Shown: one piece after another, positions 15,810-24,629 of the stretch
Numbering within the stretch: the stretch's first letter is position 1
Layout: the number at the start of each line of letters is the position of its first letter
NCBI GenBank assembly: GCA_017857595.1
Contig: JAFMCU010000006.1
Span: 28,910 to 92,909 of the forward strand
Reading direction: 5' to 3'
Length of the DNA: 64,000 nt
Origin: Thermoprotei archaeon
Lineage (GTDB): Archaea > Thermoproteota > Thermoprotei > Gearchaeales > Gearchaeaceae
The notes under the pieces: model-generated
What the model saw: the letters and a program-made list of their open reading frames with translations, nothing else
Told to the model about the DNA's origin: nothing
Database searches by the model: none
Made by a program: the position numbers and the translations under genes

Positions 15810-16739
15810 CTAAAGATTAAAAAACCTTATAACGATTTCAGCAGCTTCAATAGCTTCTGCTTCCATCGTTTCAACGGTTTGAGCACCTATGTGTGGTGTT
15901 GCTATTACTCTATCATCCCTTAACAATTCCTTTTCAATTTCGCTATTTGGAGGTTCATTGGAAAATACATCCAACGCTGCACCTTTGATATGACCTTCTT
16001 TAATTAGCTTGAGCAAAGCTCCTTCATCCAATACTTCGCCTCTTGATACATTTACAATATATGAACCTCTTTTCATTTTTATTAAAGTTTCATAGGAAAA
16101 AAGGTTTTTGGTTGATTCAATTAAAGGTATATGAATTGTAATTATATCGCTTTGCTTCAGAACATAATCCATATTCGTTGTAAATTCAATTCTCAATTCA
16201 TTCGCAAATGTTTGCCTTGTTGGATCAATATCATAAGCTATTATTCGACAACCAAAATTTTTAAGTCTTTTTGCTACTTCATAGCCTATTCTTCCAAAAC
16301 CGAATATTCCAATTGTTTTACTAGATATTTCGCTTCCAATCAATTCTTTTTTTAACCACTTACTCTTTTTCATTGAATCATATGCTTTGTAAAGCTCTCT
16401 AAGTAAGCTAATTATCAATGCAATTGTTAACTCTGCAACAGCCTTACTTGGCGCTGCAGGTGTGTTTCTAACTTCTATGCCCCTTTCCTTTGCAAAATTC
16501 AAATCTATATTGTCTAGCCCAACTCCAGCTCTAACTATCAATCTAAGATGCTTAGCATTTTCTAAAATTTCTCTGTTTAACTTCGTTCTACCTCTAAGAA
16601 TGATTGCATGCTTATCTACGATTGATTTTTTTAATTCATCTTGAGTTATTTCAGGTAAGTAATGAACGTTTATTCCTTTTTTCTTCAATATTTCTATACA
16701 TTTTTCATTAATATGATCTGAAATGATTAAATCAATCAT
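15810..16739 (-). CDS. D-isomer 2-hydroxyacid dehydrogenase, probably phosphoglycerate dehydrogenase
   Basis: A 309-residue NAD-dependent dehydrogenase. The Rossmann motif is GIFGFGRIGYEVAKRL (about 143-158) with the NAD-selecting Asp in IIAYDIDP. The catalytic triad is present as the Arg in VNVSRGEVLDE (about 231), the Glu in LDVFSNEPP (about 260) and the His in ATPHIGAQT (about 282). The N-terminal RAGVGLDNID matches SerA, which starts serine synthesis from 3-phosphoglycerate. There is no C-terminal ACT domain, as in the short archaeal form; a glyoxylate-reductase-like role is possible. Confidence 0.87.
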   Translation of the reverse strand: MIDLIISDHINEKCIEILKKKGINVHYLPEITQDELKKSIVDKHAIILRGRTKLNREILENAKHLRLIVRAGVGLDNIDLNFAKERGIEVRNTPAAPSKAVAELTIALIISLLRELYKAYDSMKKSKWLKKELIGSEISSKTIGIFGFGRIGYEVAKRLKNFGCRIIAYDIDPTRQTFANELRIEFTTNMDYVLKQSDIITIHIPLIESTKNLFSYETLIKMKRGSYIVNVSRGEVLDEGALLKLIKEGHIKGAALDVFSNEPPNSEIEKELLRDDRVIATPHIGAQTVETMEAEAIEAAEIVIRFFNL

Positions 16740-16778
16740 AAGAATAAATATTAGAAAAAAATAAAAAATTGTTTTAAT

Positions 16779-19304
16779 TTATTTAGGTCTTCTCGCTGCT
16801 AATGCAACTGCTACTATTGAAACTATCAATGTTATGATTACTAGAACTAATGTATACAATGAATAATTGCTTGCTGTGCTTGCATTACTATTTGCACTGC
16901 TTGCTGAAGATTGTATTGAGCTAAGTGTTGTATTAATAGTTCCTAAGTTGGTCTGTATTGTTGCTACTCCATTACTGACACTTGTAACAGTTCCTTGTAA
17001 TGTTCCTATAGCAGTTTTTATTGAAACAACGTTTCCATTAACTTGTGTTATTGTTGTATTCAATGCACTTAATGTCATGTTTAATGTTCCGATTGCAGTT
17101 GAAAGCGTAGCTACATTTCCGTTCAAAGCTACTATTGTTGCATTTATTTGCTTCAAGAATGTGACAACTTGGTTTAATGTCATGTTTAATGTTCCGATTG
17201 CAGTTGAAAGCGTAGCTACATTTCCGTTCAAAGCTACTATTGTTGCATTTATTTGCTTCAAGAATGTGACAACTTGGTTTAATGTCATGTTTAATGTTCC
17301 AACACTTGTTACTAATTTTGCAACAGTAGTGTTCAATGAATTAACGCTGCTATTAAGAATCGTCAACGTTGCATTAATGTTTTGCAAGGCAGCTAGAACG
17401 AAATCACCTTGTGGAGATACCCAGAATGTAACATAGGCATCAATTACATATTGACCAGGAGCAACTTGCTCATATAAAGCAAGGGAATGGAGTCCAGGTC
17501 TGAATCCTGCAGCTACCATTTGAACTAGCAAATCTCCTGTACCATTTGCTGATACTCCAGAGGATGAAGAAGGAGATACAGGTAAATTGTCTTGTGCTAA
17601 GAAGTATGTTGTAGTAGGATCTAAACCTTGTCCTGTAACATTGAAAACTTTACCATTATTTGTTATAGTTTGAACAGCTTGTTGAGTATTACTTGATAAG
17701 GTAAATGAAAGTGATAAGCTTGGTGTTACTGTAAAGGTTCCTGTACCTATGATATCAGCTGCTGGGAACGGAGTAGCTTGTGTTTTTCCTAAGTAATGAT
17801 TTGAAGCTACAACAGTATGACCTCCTCCGAATGAGTGAGCTGGAACCGTAAAAGACACTGTTACATTGAATAATCCATTCGCACCTGTTGTCGCATTCAT
17901 AAACCAATAATATGTAGTACCTGGTGAATTACCACCTAGCCAATACAAATAAACATTTGAACTTGCTGGGAAACCGTACGCTGCTACGCTAACGTTTGTT
18001 CCTACTGGCCCAGAGCTTGGTGTTAATACTAAAGTTGGTTGAACGTTTAATTTAAACGTATAAGTTACACCATGATTTACAACGCTTACAACATTTATTC
18101 CAACTGGTAATGCTGGAACTGTAAAGGTCGTGTTAAAGAAGCCTGTAGCATTAGTAGTTGTATTGAATGTTGATGTTCCAACTACTATTTGAACTAAAGC
18201 GCTGGGTGTGAAATTACCTCCAGCTAGTTGTACAACATCGAAAACATTTACAATTAGTTGAGCTGTTGCGTTTCCATAGAATGTTGAACTTGTAAGCATT
18301 CCTGTAGCAGAAGCTCCACTTGTTACATCCGTAATTTGTTTAAGTACTCTTGTATATTCATTGAATGGAGTTGTTGATGTAGCTACAACTTGTGCAGTAT
18401 TCGATGCATTAACTGCCTCAAAACTGATTGAAACTGATTGCTGTGTAGCACTTGTTGCACTGTTTGGATTAACAGATGCTCCTGTATCAGGAGCTGTTCC
18501 TGTTGCTGTGAAATATCCTGAACCTGTACTAACACCAGAGACTACGACTAAATTAGAAACTGTAACTAGGAATCCAGCCCAGTTTGTATACCTATATGTG
18601 GCATTAACATTTACTGTCATGTTTGCTGGAAATCCTCCGCCAACAAAGGTCAACGTTTGACCAGCAACTCCTGCAGTGGGTGAAACAACGAAATTAGGCT
18701 TAACATTTACAGTTTGTATGCTAACAGCAACGGATGTCGTAGATCCGTCGAATATTTTAACATACTTGTAAGCTGAACTTACCTTTAACGGTATTGGTCC
18801 TACGATTAATTGATATGAAATTCCGCTTATTGTTACAGTTCCTACATAAAATGTTGCAGAACTTGTGGTAAAGTAAGAAGAGTTGACTGGAATTGTATAA
18901 GCTTGATAAGCTCCTTGCAATTGAGATACACTAAATGGTCCAGCATATTCAACATCACCAGAACTTATTTGGGAGAAACCGTTTGTACTGAAATATAATA
19001 AGAATTGGCTTCCTGAAAAAGTAACATATGTCGTTGCTCCTGCTGCAAAAACTAAAGCAAAATATCCAGCTTGAGCGACTGCATCTACTGCAGTAACAGT
19101 TGATGTTCCTGCTGTTACGTTAACACTTGTTGTTGCAACGGTTATTGCTGTTGGAGCAGCTGCATTATTTACTGAAGCTAATTTAGGAGCTCCTGTAGAA
19201 GCATATACAGGTGCAACGTTTACTAAAGCAACTCCTAGAACGGATCCTATTAGTATCGCTAGTATTAATATGCTTGCTAATCTACTATTTTTTAAATTTC
19301 CCAT
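16779..19304 (-). CDS. Large surface-layer-like protein with signal peptide, Ig-like domains, coiled-coil stalk and C-terminal anchor
   Basis: A secreted protein of about 841 residues. A basic start (GNLKNSRLAS) and a hydrophobic stretch (ILILAILIGSVLGVALVNVAP) make a signal peptide ending near an Ala-Ser site. The bulk is rich in Thr, Ser, Val, Ala and Asn, with beta-sandwich-like segments that share openings such as VVSPTAGVAGQTLTFVGGGFP and VLTPSSGPVGTNVSVAAYGFP, suggesting Ig-like repeats. A heptad region (LNMTLNQVVTFLKQINATIV and copies) forms a stalk, followed by one membrane helix and the tail ARRPK. This is the architecture of an S-layer anchor or cell-surface stalk protein. It has many Asn-x-Ser/Thr sites. 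I chose ATG 19304; ATG 19322 is upstream but lies at or before the start site expected from the TATA-like box. Its base composition is higher in G+C than its neighbours. Confidence 0.8.
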   Translation of the reverse strand: MGNLKNSRLASILILAILIGSVLGVALVNVAPVYASTGAPKLASVNNAAAPTAITVATTSVNVTAGTSTVTAVDAVAQAGYFALVFAAGATTYVTFSGSQFLLYFSTNGFSQISSGDVEYAGPFSVSQLQGAYQAYTIPVNSSYFTTSSATFYVGTVTISGISYQLIVGPIPLKVSSAYKYVKIFDGSTTSVAVSIQTVNVKPNFVVSPTAGVAGQTLTFVGGGFPANMTVNVNATYRYTNWAGFLVTVSNLVVVSGVSTGSGYFTATGTAPDTGASVNPNSATSATQQSVSISFEAVNASNTAQVVATSTTPFNEYTRVLKQITDVTSGASATGMLTSSTFYGNATAQLIVNVFDVVQLAGGNFTPSALVQIVVGTSTFNTTTNATGFFNTTFTVPALPVGINVVSVVNHGVTYTFKLNVQPTLVLTPSSGPVGTNVSVAAYGFPASSNVYLYWLGGNSPGTTYYWFMNATTGANGLFNVTVSFTVPAHSFGGGHTVVASNHYLGKTQATPFPAADIIGTGTFTVTPSLSLSFTLSSNTQQAVQTITNNGKVFNVTGQGLDPTTTYFLAQDNLPVSPSSSSGVSANGTGDLLVQMVAAGFRPGLHSLALYEQVAPGQYVIDAYVTFWVSPQGDFVLAALQNINATLTILNSSVNSLNTTVAKLVTSVGTLNMTLNQVVTFLKQINATIVALNGNVATLSTAIGTLNMTLNQVVTFLKQINATIVALNGNVATLSTAIGTLNMTLSALNTTITQVNGNVVSIKTAIGTLQGTVTSVSNGVATIQTNLGTINTTLSSIQSSASSANSNASTASNYSLYTLVLVIITLIVSIVAVALAARRPK
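17071..17300. repeat. 105-bp perfect tandem repeat inside the stalk of the surface protein
   Basis: Two adjacent copies, 17071-17175 and 17176-17280, are identical base for base as far as I can compare, and the first 20 bases of a third copy follow at 17281-17300 before divergence. The unit is 105 bases, or 35 residues (five heptads) of the coiled-coil stalk. Identity at the DNA level, including synonymous positions, points to a recent duplication. The number of units would set the length of the stalk. Confidence 0.93.
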
Positions 19305-19334
19305 TTTTACGCTAAGAAGCATTTTAATTATAAG

Positions 19335-19342
19335 TTTATAAG
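19335..19342 (-). promoter_or_regulatory. TATA-like box of the surface-layer gene
   Basis: On the minus strand CTTATAAA lies about 35 bases before the ATG at 19304 and 15 before the ATG at 19322. An archaeal start site about 25 bases downstream would fall near 19312, giving an 8-base leader for the 19304 start. This is the reason for choosing that start. Confidence 0.5.
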
Positions 19343-19393
19343 TTTTTCCATTTTTACAATATTCGGTTTTTCCGAATCATGAATGAAAATTTA

Positions 19394-19402
19394 CTTATAA
19401 TT
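19394..19402 (+). promoter_or_regulatory. TATA-like box of the ychF gene
   Basis: CTTATAATT is centred 27 bases before the TTG start codon at 19425. With the usual archaeal spacing the transcript would start at or a few bases before the start codon, so the mRNA is probably leaderless with a TTG start. Confidence 0.5.
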
Positions 19403-19424
19403 GAAATTAGAATAATTAATTAAA

Positions 19425-20624
19425 TTGCCAATCATAGGAATTTTAGGTAAGCCTAATTCAGGTAAGACAACATTTTTCAACGCGCTTACAATGCAATCTG
19501 CAAAAGTTGCGCCATATCCTTTTACAACGATTGAACCAAACAAAGGAATTGCATATGTAAGAGTTGAATGTGTATGCAAGGAATTTAATGTAAAAGATAA
19601 TCCGAGAAATTCTGTTTGCGTTGATGGAATTAGATATGTGCCAGTTGAGCTAATCGATGTAGCAGGTTTGGTTCAGGATGCATGGAAAGGTAGAGGACTG
19701 GGAAATAAATTTTTAGATGAAATCAGAAAGGCAGATGCTATAATACTTGTTGTTGATGTATCAGGAACAACAGATTCTGAAGGAAGGATTGTAAAGCCTG
19801 GAACTTATGATCCAATAAATGAACCTGAAATGATTTTCAATGAATTATTAATGTGGGTTTTTAACAATTTAAAAGAAGAAATTGAAAAGGATTTGAGAAA
19901 AATACAGAGACTAGATTACAATGAAAATGTTCAAATTTTAGAACGTTATCTAAGTGGATTTTCTTTAAAGAGAAAACAAATTGCAAACGCATTAATTAAA
20001 TCTAGGCTTGAAAAGAAAAAAGTTGCTGAATGGAGTGAAGAAGAGATTAGGAATTTTTGCAAAGAATTACTTTTATCGTCCAAGCCATTTCTGATAGCAG
20101 CTAATAAAATAGACCTGCCAACTTCAAACGAAAATTATAAAAGAATGAAAGAAAAATACAAAGATTTCATTATTATACCTACTTCAGCTGAATCTGAACT
20201 TGCTTTAAGGAAAGCAAAGGAAAACAAAATGATTGAATATAATGATGGTAAAATTAGAATATTAAAAGAGATTGATGAAAAGCAAAGGAAAGCTTTAGAA
20301 TACATTCAAAAAAACGTTTTAGAAAAATATGGTTCAACAGGTGTGCAAGAAGCATTAGAAGCATGTTATTTCAAACTCTTAAACTACGTAGCTGTGTTTC
20401 CTGTAGAAGATCAAAATAAACTTACAGATCATGAAGGTAATGTTTTGCCAGATGTTTTCTTAGTTCCAAGCGATATGAATGTAAGAGATTTTGCGTCAGA
20501 ATACATTCATACAGAACTTGGTAAATATTTCTTATATGCAATCGATGTGCGTAAAAAACAAAAACTAGGTGAAGATTATATTTTGAAACATAGAGATGTA
20601 ATTAAAATTGTTTCTTCAAAATGA
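19425..20624 (+). CDS. YchF/OLA1-type GTPase (OBG family, TGS domain)
   Basis: A 399-residue P-loop NTPase. G1 is GKPNSGKTTFFNAL (residues 7-20), the switch region TTIEPNKG follows, G3 is DVAGLVQDAWKGRGLGNKF (about 82-100), and G4 is NKID near 225. The C-terminal 80 residues form a TGS domain (LPDVFLVPSDMNVRDFA). The archaeal group is ribosome-associated; bacterial YchF hydrolyses ATP, while the nucleotide used here is unknown. The start is TTG at 19425, because no in-frame ATG precedes the P-loop. Confidence 0.9.
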   Translation: MPIIGILGKPNSGKTTFFNALTMQSAKVAPYPFTTIEPNKGIAYVRVECVCKEFNVKDNPRNSVCVDGIRYVPVELIDVAGLVQDAWKGRGLGNKFLDEIRKADAIILVVDVSGTTDSEGRIVKPGTYDPINEPEMIFNELLMWVFNNLKEEIEKDLRKIQRLDYNENVQILERYLSGFSLKRKQIANALIKSRLEKKKVAEWSEEEIRNFCKELLLSSKPFLIAANKIDLPTSNENYKRMKEKYKDFIIIPTSAESELALRKAKENKMIEYNDGKIRILKEIDEKQRKALEYIQKNVLEKYGSTGVQEALEACYFKLLNYVAVFPVEDQNKLTDHEGNVLPDVFLVPSDMNVRDFASEYIHTELGKYFLYAIDVRKKQKLGEDYILKHRDVIKIVSSK

Positions 20625-20680
20625 TAAAAATTTAAAAAATTTTATACTATTTAAATATTATTCTATAATATATTTTTAGA

Positions 20681-21427
20681 GTGGAACAGGAATTAAAAAA
20701 GAAAATAATCGATTTACTAATAAAGGACGAAGAATTTAGATATGCTATACTAGGAATACTGGAAATTTCAGATGTAACAAAGAGACTGGATTTCTTAATT
20801 GAAAATAATAAAAAAATTTGGGAAGAAATTAGGTCTTTAAATGAAAGTCAAAATAAACTTTGGGAAAGCCAGATTAAGCTTTGGGAAAGTCAAAATAAAC
20901 TTTGGGAAGAAGTTAAAGCTTTAAGAGAAGGACAAAATAAGCTATGGGAAGTAGTTCTTGAACATTCGCATAAAATAGATATATTGTCAACAGAAATTTA
21001 CAAGCTAAAATTAATTTTAGAAGAAATGCGTGGAGAAAGAGGTATTCCTTTTGAAAGATTAATTCTAAGCTTGTATAGCGATGCATTAAAAAAATTTGGA
21101 ATATTTTATGAAAAAGTAGAGAAAAAGAAATTCATAGATAAAAGGGGAATAATAAGAGAAGTGGGAAGAGAAGTTGATGTAGATATTTATATTCATAACG
21201 ATAAACGTTTTTTAATTGAAGTAAAAGCTTATTCTGATGATGAAGATGATGTTTGGAAAACCCTTAAAAGAGCTCAATTATTGAAAGAAGATTATAATTT
21301 AGACGTTCAGCCTGTAATTGTAGCTATCTCAATTGAAAAATCGGTATTAAATTTAGCAAAAGAGAAAAACGTTATAGTTATCTATGGTGATGTAACAAAT
21401 TTTAAAGAGAAATACAAAGAAGATTAG
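20681..21427 (+). CDS. DUF3782-like protein with heptad repeats and PD-(D/E)XK nuclease-like domain
   Basis: A 248-residue protein. Residues about 40-95 form a coiled coil made of near-identical seven-residue units of the type NKLWESQ, repeated five times with drift. The C-terminal half has a REVDVDIYIHNDKRFLIEVKA segment (about 168-190), with Asp and Glu-x-Lys in the spacing of PD-(D/E)XK nucleases, and a final VIVIYGD strand. Such proteins are common and multi-copy in hot-spring archaea; their function is unknown. The start is GTG at 20681 after an AT-rich region. It is convergent with eS1 (four-base overlap). Confidence 0.78.
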   Translation: MEQELKKKIIDLLIKDEEFRYAILGILEISDVTKRLDFLIENNKKIWEEIRSLNESQNKLWESQIKLWESQNKLWEEVKALREGQNKLWEVVLEHSHKIDILSTEIYKLKLILEEMRGERGIPFERLILSLYSDALKKFGIFYEKVEKKKFIDKRGIIREVGREVDVDIYIHNDKRFLIEVKAYSDDEDDVWKTLKRAQLLKEDYNLDVQPVIVAISIEKSVLNLAKEKNVIVIYGDVTNFKEKYKED

Positions 21428-22005
21428 CTTATATATTTAGTTAAGACTTTACTTTTAATCAGTTCAAATTTTTTCAAAGGATATATCTTTTTAGCTGCAG
21501 CATTCAGCTCTGCACTAACATTACCTAAGAATGTTTTTGAAATAAGCTCGTCTAAGCTTACATTGCTAAGTAATTCCTCAAATTTTTTAGTAACAGCTTT
21601 TCTTATTTCACTTTCAACCGAGTGGCCAACATGCTTTGCTGTTATAGCGAGTGCCTGCAATCTGCAATGTATGTTGTCTGTTGTATATACATCATAGAAC
21701 GTATCTACTCTTGACGTACCTGGCCTTACAAGGCTTCTTACGTAATCTCTAGTCATCTCATGTCCTTTAAATTTCGAGTATGCTTCATAACCGTCTACTT
21801 TTATTATTTGAAACTTTAATTTAATGTATTGAAAATAAATGTTATTCTGATCATCCAAAAGGTCAGCAAGCGTAGTTTCAACCGTTCTTTTTAGAATGCT
21901 ATCAGGGGTTTTTCCTAAAATTTGCGCAATGACTTTATCTTTAAATACCGAGTTAGCATGTACATTGTAAACATAAACTGGAGCCTTTTTTGAAGATTTA
22001 CTCAT
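21424..22005 (-). CDS. Ribosomal protein eS1 (S3Ae)
   Basis: A small-subunit protein of about 193 residues. Conserved features are NSVFKDKVIAQILGKTPDSILKRTVETTLADL (in parts, about 17-48), the YSKFKGHEMTRDYVRSLVRPGTSRVD segment (about 75-100) and the helical C-terminus. I chose the ATG at 22005 (MSKSSKKAPVY) over the ATG at 22035, because it gives the usual short N-terminus and an eight-base overlap with the upstream Pcc1 gene rather than 38 bases. It ends the uS15-DHH-pcc1-eS1 operon. Confidence 0.93.
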   Translation of the reverse strand: MSKSSKKAPVYVYNVHANSVFKDKVIAQILGKTPDSILKRTVETTLADLLDDQNNIYFQYIKLKFQIIKVDGYEAYSKFKGHEMTRDYVRSLVRPGTSRVDTFYDVYTTDNIHCRLQALAITAKHVGHSVESEIRKAVTKKFEELLSNVSLDELISKTFLGNVSAELNAAAKKIYPLKKFELIKSKVLTKYIS

Positions 22006-22249
22006 TTTTAATACCCTTATTAAATGTTTTTTCAATTAAAGATATAAGCCTTAGAATCTCCTCTATCGTAGACTGAAATCTGTTTATATTTAACGATTCG
22101 ATTTCCATATATACTCTTTTTTCTTTTACATCCATTTTTAATTTTAAATCTTTCGGTATATTTATATTATCTGGCAACAGTGAGTTAAATAGATTTTCTG
22201 CCATTTCCTTTGTTTTTAAATTTATTTCAATAAAGGCTGAACAGATCAT
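21998..22249 (-). CDS. pcc1: KEOPS complex subunit Pcc1
   Basis: An 83-residue protein of the Pcc1/CTAG family, the dimerisation subunit of KEOPS, which makes the t6A modification of tRNA together with Kae1, Bud32 and Cgi121. It has an FIEINLKTKEMAENLFNSLLPDN opening (two parts), the LKLKMDVKEKRVYMEIES beta hairpin and a final helix (STIEEILRLISLIEKTF), which is the family's pattern. It overlaps the DHH gene by four bases and eS1 by eight. Kae1 and Bud32 lie 3 kb away in another operon. Confidence 0.85.
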   Translation of the reverse strand: MICSAFIEINLKTKEMAENLFNSLLPDNINIPKDLKLKMDVKEKRVYMEIESLNINRFQSTIEEILRLISLIEKTFNKGIKNE

Positions 22250-23589
22250 AACGATGAATCCAATTCATCAATAAATTTTTTGACCAGGCTTTTTGGAATT
22301 ATCGCTCCTGCCGAGTTTACATGACCTCCTCCTTTACAATTAATTTTTTTAGCGACAGTCTTAACCAATTCTCCAATATTTACATTGTTAAAATTTCCTT
22401 TTAGCCTGATTGAGACTTTACAATTATCGTTAAGCGTTGTAGATATCATGATAAGAGGTTTTTTTGATATATTTGAAGATGCAAATAAAGATGAAAAATC
22501 GCCAGTCAATCTTGCAATGCTAAAATCGTTTAAATCTATATAAGCAATATTGTTAAATTCTTTTACTCTGTTCAAGATTATTTCAGAAAACTTTTTAATC
22601 TCATTAGAATAATTTATTAAAGATTCTTCAAATCCTTCTTTTATTTCTTCAGTTATTAAATTCCTAATAATCGTATCATATTTATAGTATCTTCCGTGGT
22701 AATTCAATATCTTTGCTAAACTTCTTAAATTTTTTATCTTACCAAATCCTGTAACTTCATAATTTAATCCAAATAGCCTTTCAATGTTATAAGCTTCATA
22801 GGATTCCTTTATAAGCTTCTTAGCTACTTTTTGACATATCCAAAATTGTTCTTTTTCATTTATTTTTCTTAATTCTTTTGATAAAAGTTCATTGGGTATA
22901 CCACAATCGATTAAAAATTTTCTAGATTTTTCAATGTTTCCAAATATAGTTGGTATAAACGGTTCAAAAATATAAGCGAATGTTTTCTCAAGTGTTTCAT
23001 TAAAATCTACATAAGAAACAAGACCTAAGTTAGATGAACAAATACCTGCTTCTTCAGCTTCATCGTAAATTTCTTTGTTTAAACCCAAGAAAAATCTTTT
23101 TTCAGCTACATCTTGCTTATCTTCTAGCGCACCTGCTAAAGCAAGAGGAGATAGATAGACTAAAGATTCATCAATGCTTTTAGCTAGAAGATATGCAATG
23201 CAAGATGAGCATGCGTCTTTGTTACCATCTATTTGAAATAGGTATGGATTAAGTAGCATCATTTGACCATAAATATCGTAATCTAAAATTTGATGATGAT
23301 CTATCATAAGAATTCTTTTGTATTTTGAAAGTGTTATTATTTCTTCTGAAATTTGAAAATCGATTAAAATTATTCTATTAAAAGCTGATTCTTTTACATT
23401 TTCCACTTCATCTAAAGAGCTTACTGTTCTGAATACAAAAGGAATTTTTTTATTGTATAGTATTTTTATCAGTATTAAAGCAGCAGATAAACCGTCTGTA
23501 TCATAATGAGAGACAATGAAAATAGGAGAATAGTCTTCCTCAATAAATTCAATAGCTCTTAAGATTTTGCTTTCAAGATTTGATTGCAT
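22246..23589 (-). CDS. DHH-DHHA1 phosphoesterase, RecJ-like
   Basis: A 447-residue phosphoesterase. The N-terminal domain has SHYDTDGLSAALIL (about 27-40), a run with DFQIS as motif II and LMIDHHQI (motif III, about 95-102). The C-terminal DHHA1 domain has CKGGGHVNSAGAIIP (about 415-429). This is an archaeal RecJ-like protein; related proteins include the GINS-associated nuclease of the replisome, although archaea carry several paralogues with different jobs. The conserved place between uS15 and Pcc1/eS1 suggests RNA rather than DNA metabolism, but this is inference. It overlaps uS15 by one base. Confidence 0.87.
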   Translation of the reverse strand: MQSNLESKILRAIEFIEEDYSPIFIVSHYDTDGLSAALILIKILYNKKIPFVFRTVSSLDEVENVKESAFNRIILIDFQISEEIITLSKYKRILMIDHHQILDYDIYGQMMLLNPYLFQIDGNKDACSSCIAYLLAKSIDESLVYLSPLALAGALEDKQDVAEKRFFLGLNKEIYDEAEEAGICSSNLGLVSYVDFNETLEKTFAYIFEPFIPTIFGNIEKSRKFLIDCGIPNELLSKELRKINEKEQFWICQKVAKKLIKESYEAYNIERLFGLNYEVTGFGKIKNLRSLAKILNYHGRYYKYDTIIRNLITEEIKEGFEESLINYSNEIKKFSEIILNRVKEFNNIAYIDLNDFSIARLTGDFSSLFASSNISKKPLIMISTTLNDNCKVSIRLKGNFNNVNIGELVKTVAKKINCKGGGHVNSAGAIIPKSLVKKFIDELDSSL

Positions 23590-24026
23590 TACTTTGGTAC
23601 AAGTATATCATGCTTCCACTCTTGCTTCAATATATTCTCCCTTTTATAATATTTTGCAAGTCTGTTTATTTTAGAGATTATTTCTTCCAATCCTCTTTTA
23701 GCTCTGTAATCTTTTGGATGCTCTTTTAAATGTTCAATAACATTATTTGCCCTTTTTATTAGATTGGAAAGGTCTTCAGGAAATTCTGGCTTTAAATTTA
23801 ATTCTTCCAATATATCTTTCATTTTCTTCCCTAATACATGTTTTACCAAAGGAACACCATACTGATCTCTCAAAATTACTCCTATTGTTGAAGGCGGTGT
23901 TCCTTTCTTAGCCAAATCTGCAATAACTTTTTTTATTGCATCTGGGTCATGAAGTGAAATTAGACCTTCATTGATCCCTACAGGTCTTGTCGAATGTGAT
24001 TTGCCCTTTTCTCTGCCTCTTCGCAT
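23589..24026 (-). CDS. rps15: Ribosomal protein uS15
   Basis: A 145-residue small-subunit protein of the archaeal/eukaryal type. The N-terminus (RRGREKGKSHSTRPV) and the helix ADLAKKGTPPSTIGVILRDQYGVP (about 37-60) are standard, as are the LKEHPKDYRAKRGLEEIISKINRLAKYYKRE helices near the C-terminus (two parts). It is the first gene of its operon, preceded by a 36-base AT-rich divergent region shared with the XTP pyrophosphatase. Confidence 0.97.
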   Translation of the reverse strand: MRRGREKGKSHSTRPVGINEGLISLHDPDAIKKVIADLAKKGTPPSTIGVILRDQYGVPLVKHVLGKKMKDILEELNLKPEFPEDLSNLIKRANNVIEHLKEHPKDYRAKRGLEEIISKINRLAKYYKRENILKQEWKHDILVPK

Positions 24027-24062
24027 ATCATTATTTATCTACATTCTTTATTAATAAAATTT

Positions 24063-24629
24063 GTGAAATTTTCAATTGTTTTAATAACTGGAAATGAAAA
24101 CAAGTATAGAGAAATAAAAATTTTACTATCTAAATTTAAAATTGAAATTGAAAAATTGGATTTAGATATTCCAGAAATACAGTCCAACGAAATTGAAGAA
24201 ATTATAAGCGATTTTATTAAAAAAGCTTATGAAGAAGTAAGAAAGCCAGTAATTGCTGAAGATTCTGGTTTATTTATAAGAAAACTTAACGGTTTTCCTG
24301 GACCTTATACTTCTTATGTTTATAAAACACTTGGCAATGAAGGGGTTATTAAACTAATGAGGGATATTGAAGATAGATATGCTGAATTTAAATGCGCACT
24401 TGCCTATAAAGATGATAAATATGAAAAGGTATTTATCGGAATTTCAAAAGGAAAAATTTCAAATGAGATTAGAGGAAAAGGTTGGGGGTTTGACCCAATA
24501 TTTATTCCTGAGGAAGCAAGCCTAACTTTTGGAGAAATGAATGTAGAGGAGAAAAATAACTATTCTCACAGAGGAAGAGCAATCAATCTATTCATTGAAT
24601 GGTTCAGGAAAACGTATATGATTGATTAA
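24063..24629 (+). CDS. XTP/dITP diphosphatase (Ham1/RdgB family)
   Basis: A 188-residue house-cleaning enzyme that hydrolyses XTP and (d)ITP to monophosphates. Substrate and metal motifs are ITGNENKYREIK (about 8-19), AEDSGLFI (about 66-73), NGFPGPYTSY (about 76-85) and GWGFDPIFIPE with NNYSHRGRA near the end. The start is a GTG, since the first motif begins at residue 8. Its stop overlaps the convergent Bud32 gene by four bases. Confidence 0.93.
   Translation: MKFSIVLITGNENKYREIKILLSKFKIEIEKLDLDIPEIQSNEIEEIISDFIKKAYEEVRKPVIAEDSGLFIRKLNGFPGPYTSYVYKTLGNEGVIKLMRDIEDRYAEFKCALAYKDDKYEKVFIGISKGKISNEIRGKGWGFDPIFIPEEASLTFGEMNVEEKNNYSHRGRAINLFIEWFRKTYMID

Noticed and set aside
17071..17300. Tandem repeat as a possible CRISPR array
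   Set aside because: Copies are directly adjacent with no spacers, and they lie in frame in a coiled coil.
16867..18660. Long open frames opposite the surface-layer gene
   Set aside because: They are antisense shadows produced by the Thr/Val/Asn-rich composition and repeats; the minus-strand frame has a signal peptide and anchor.
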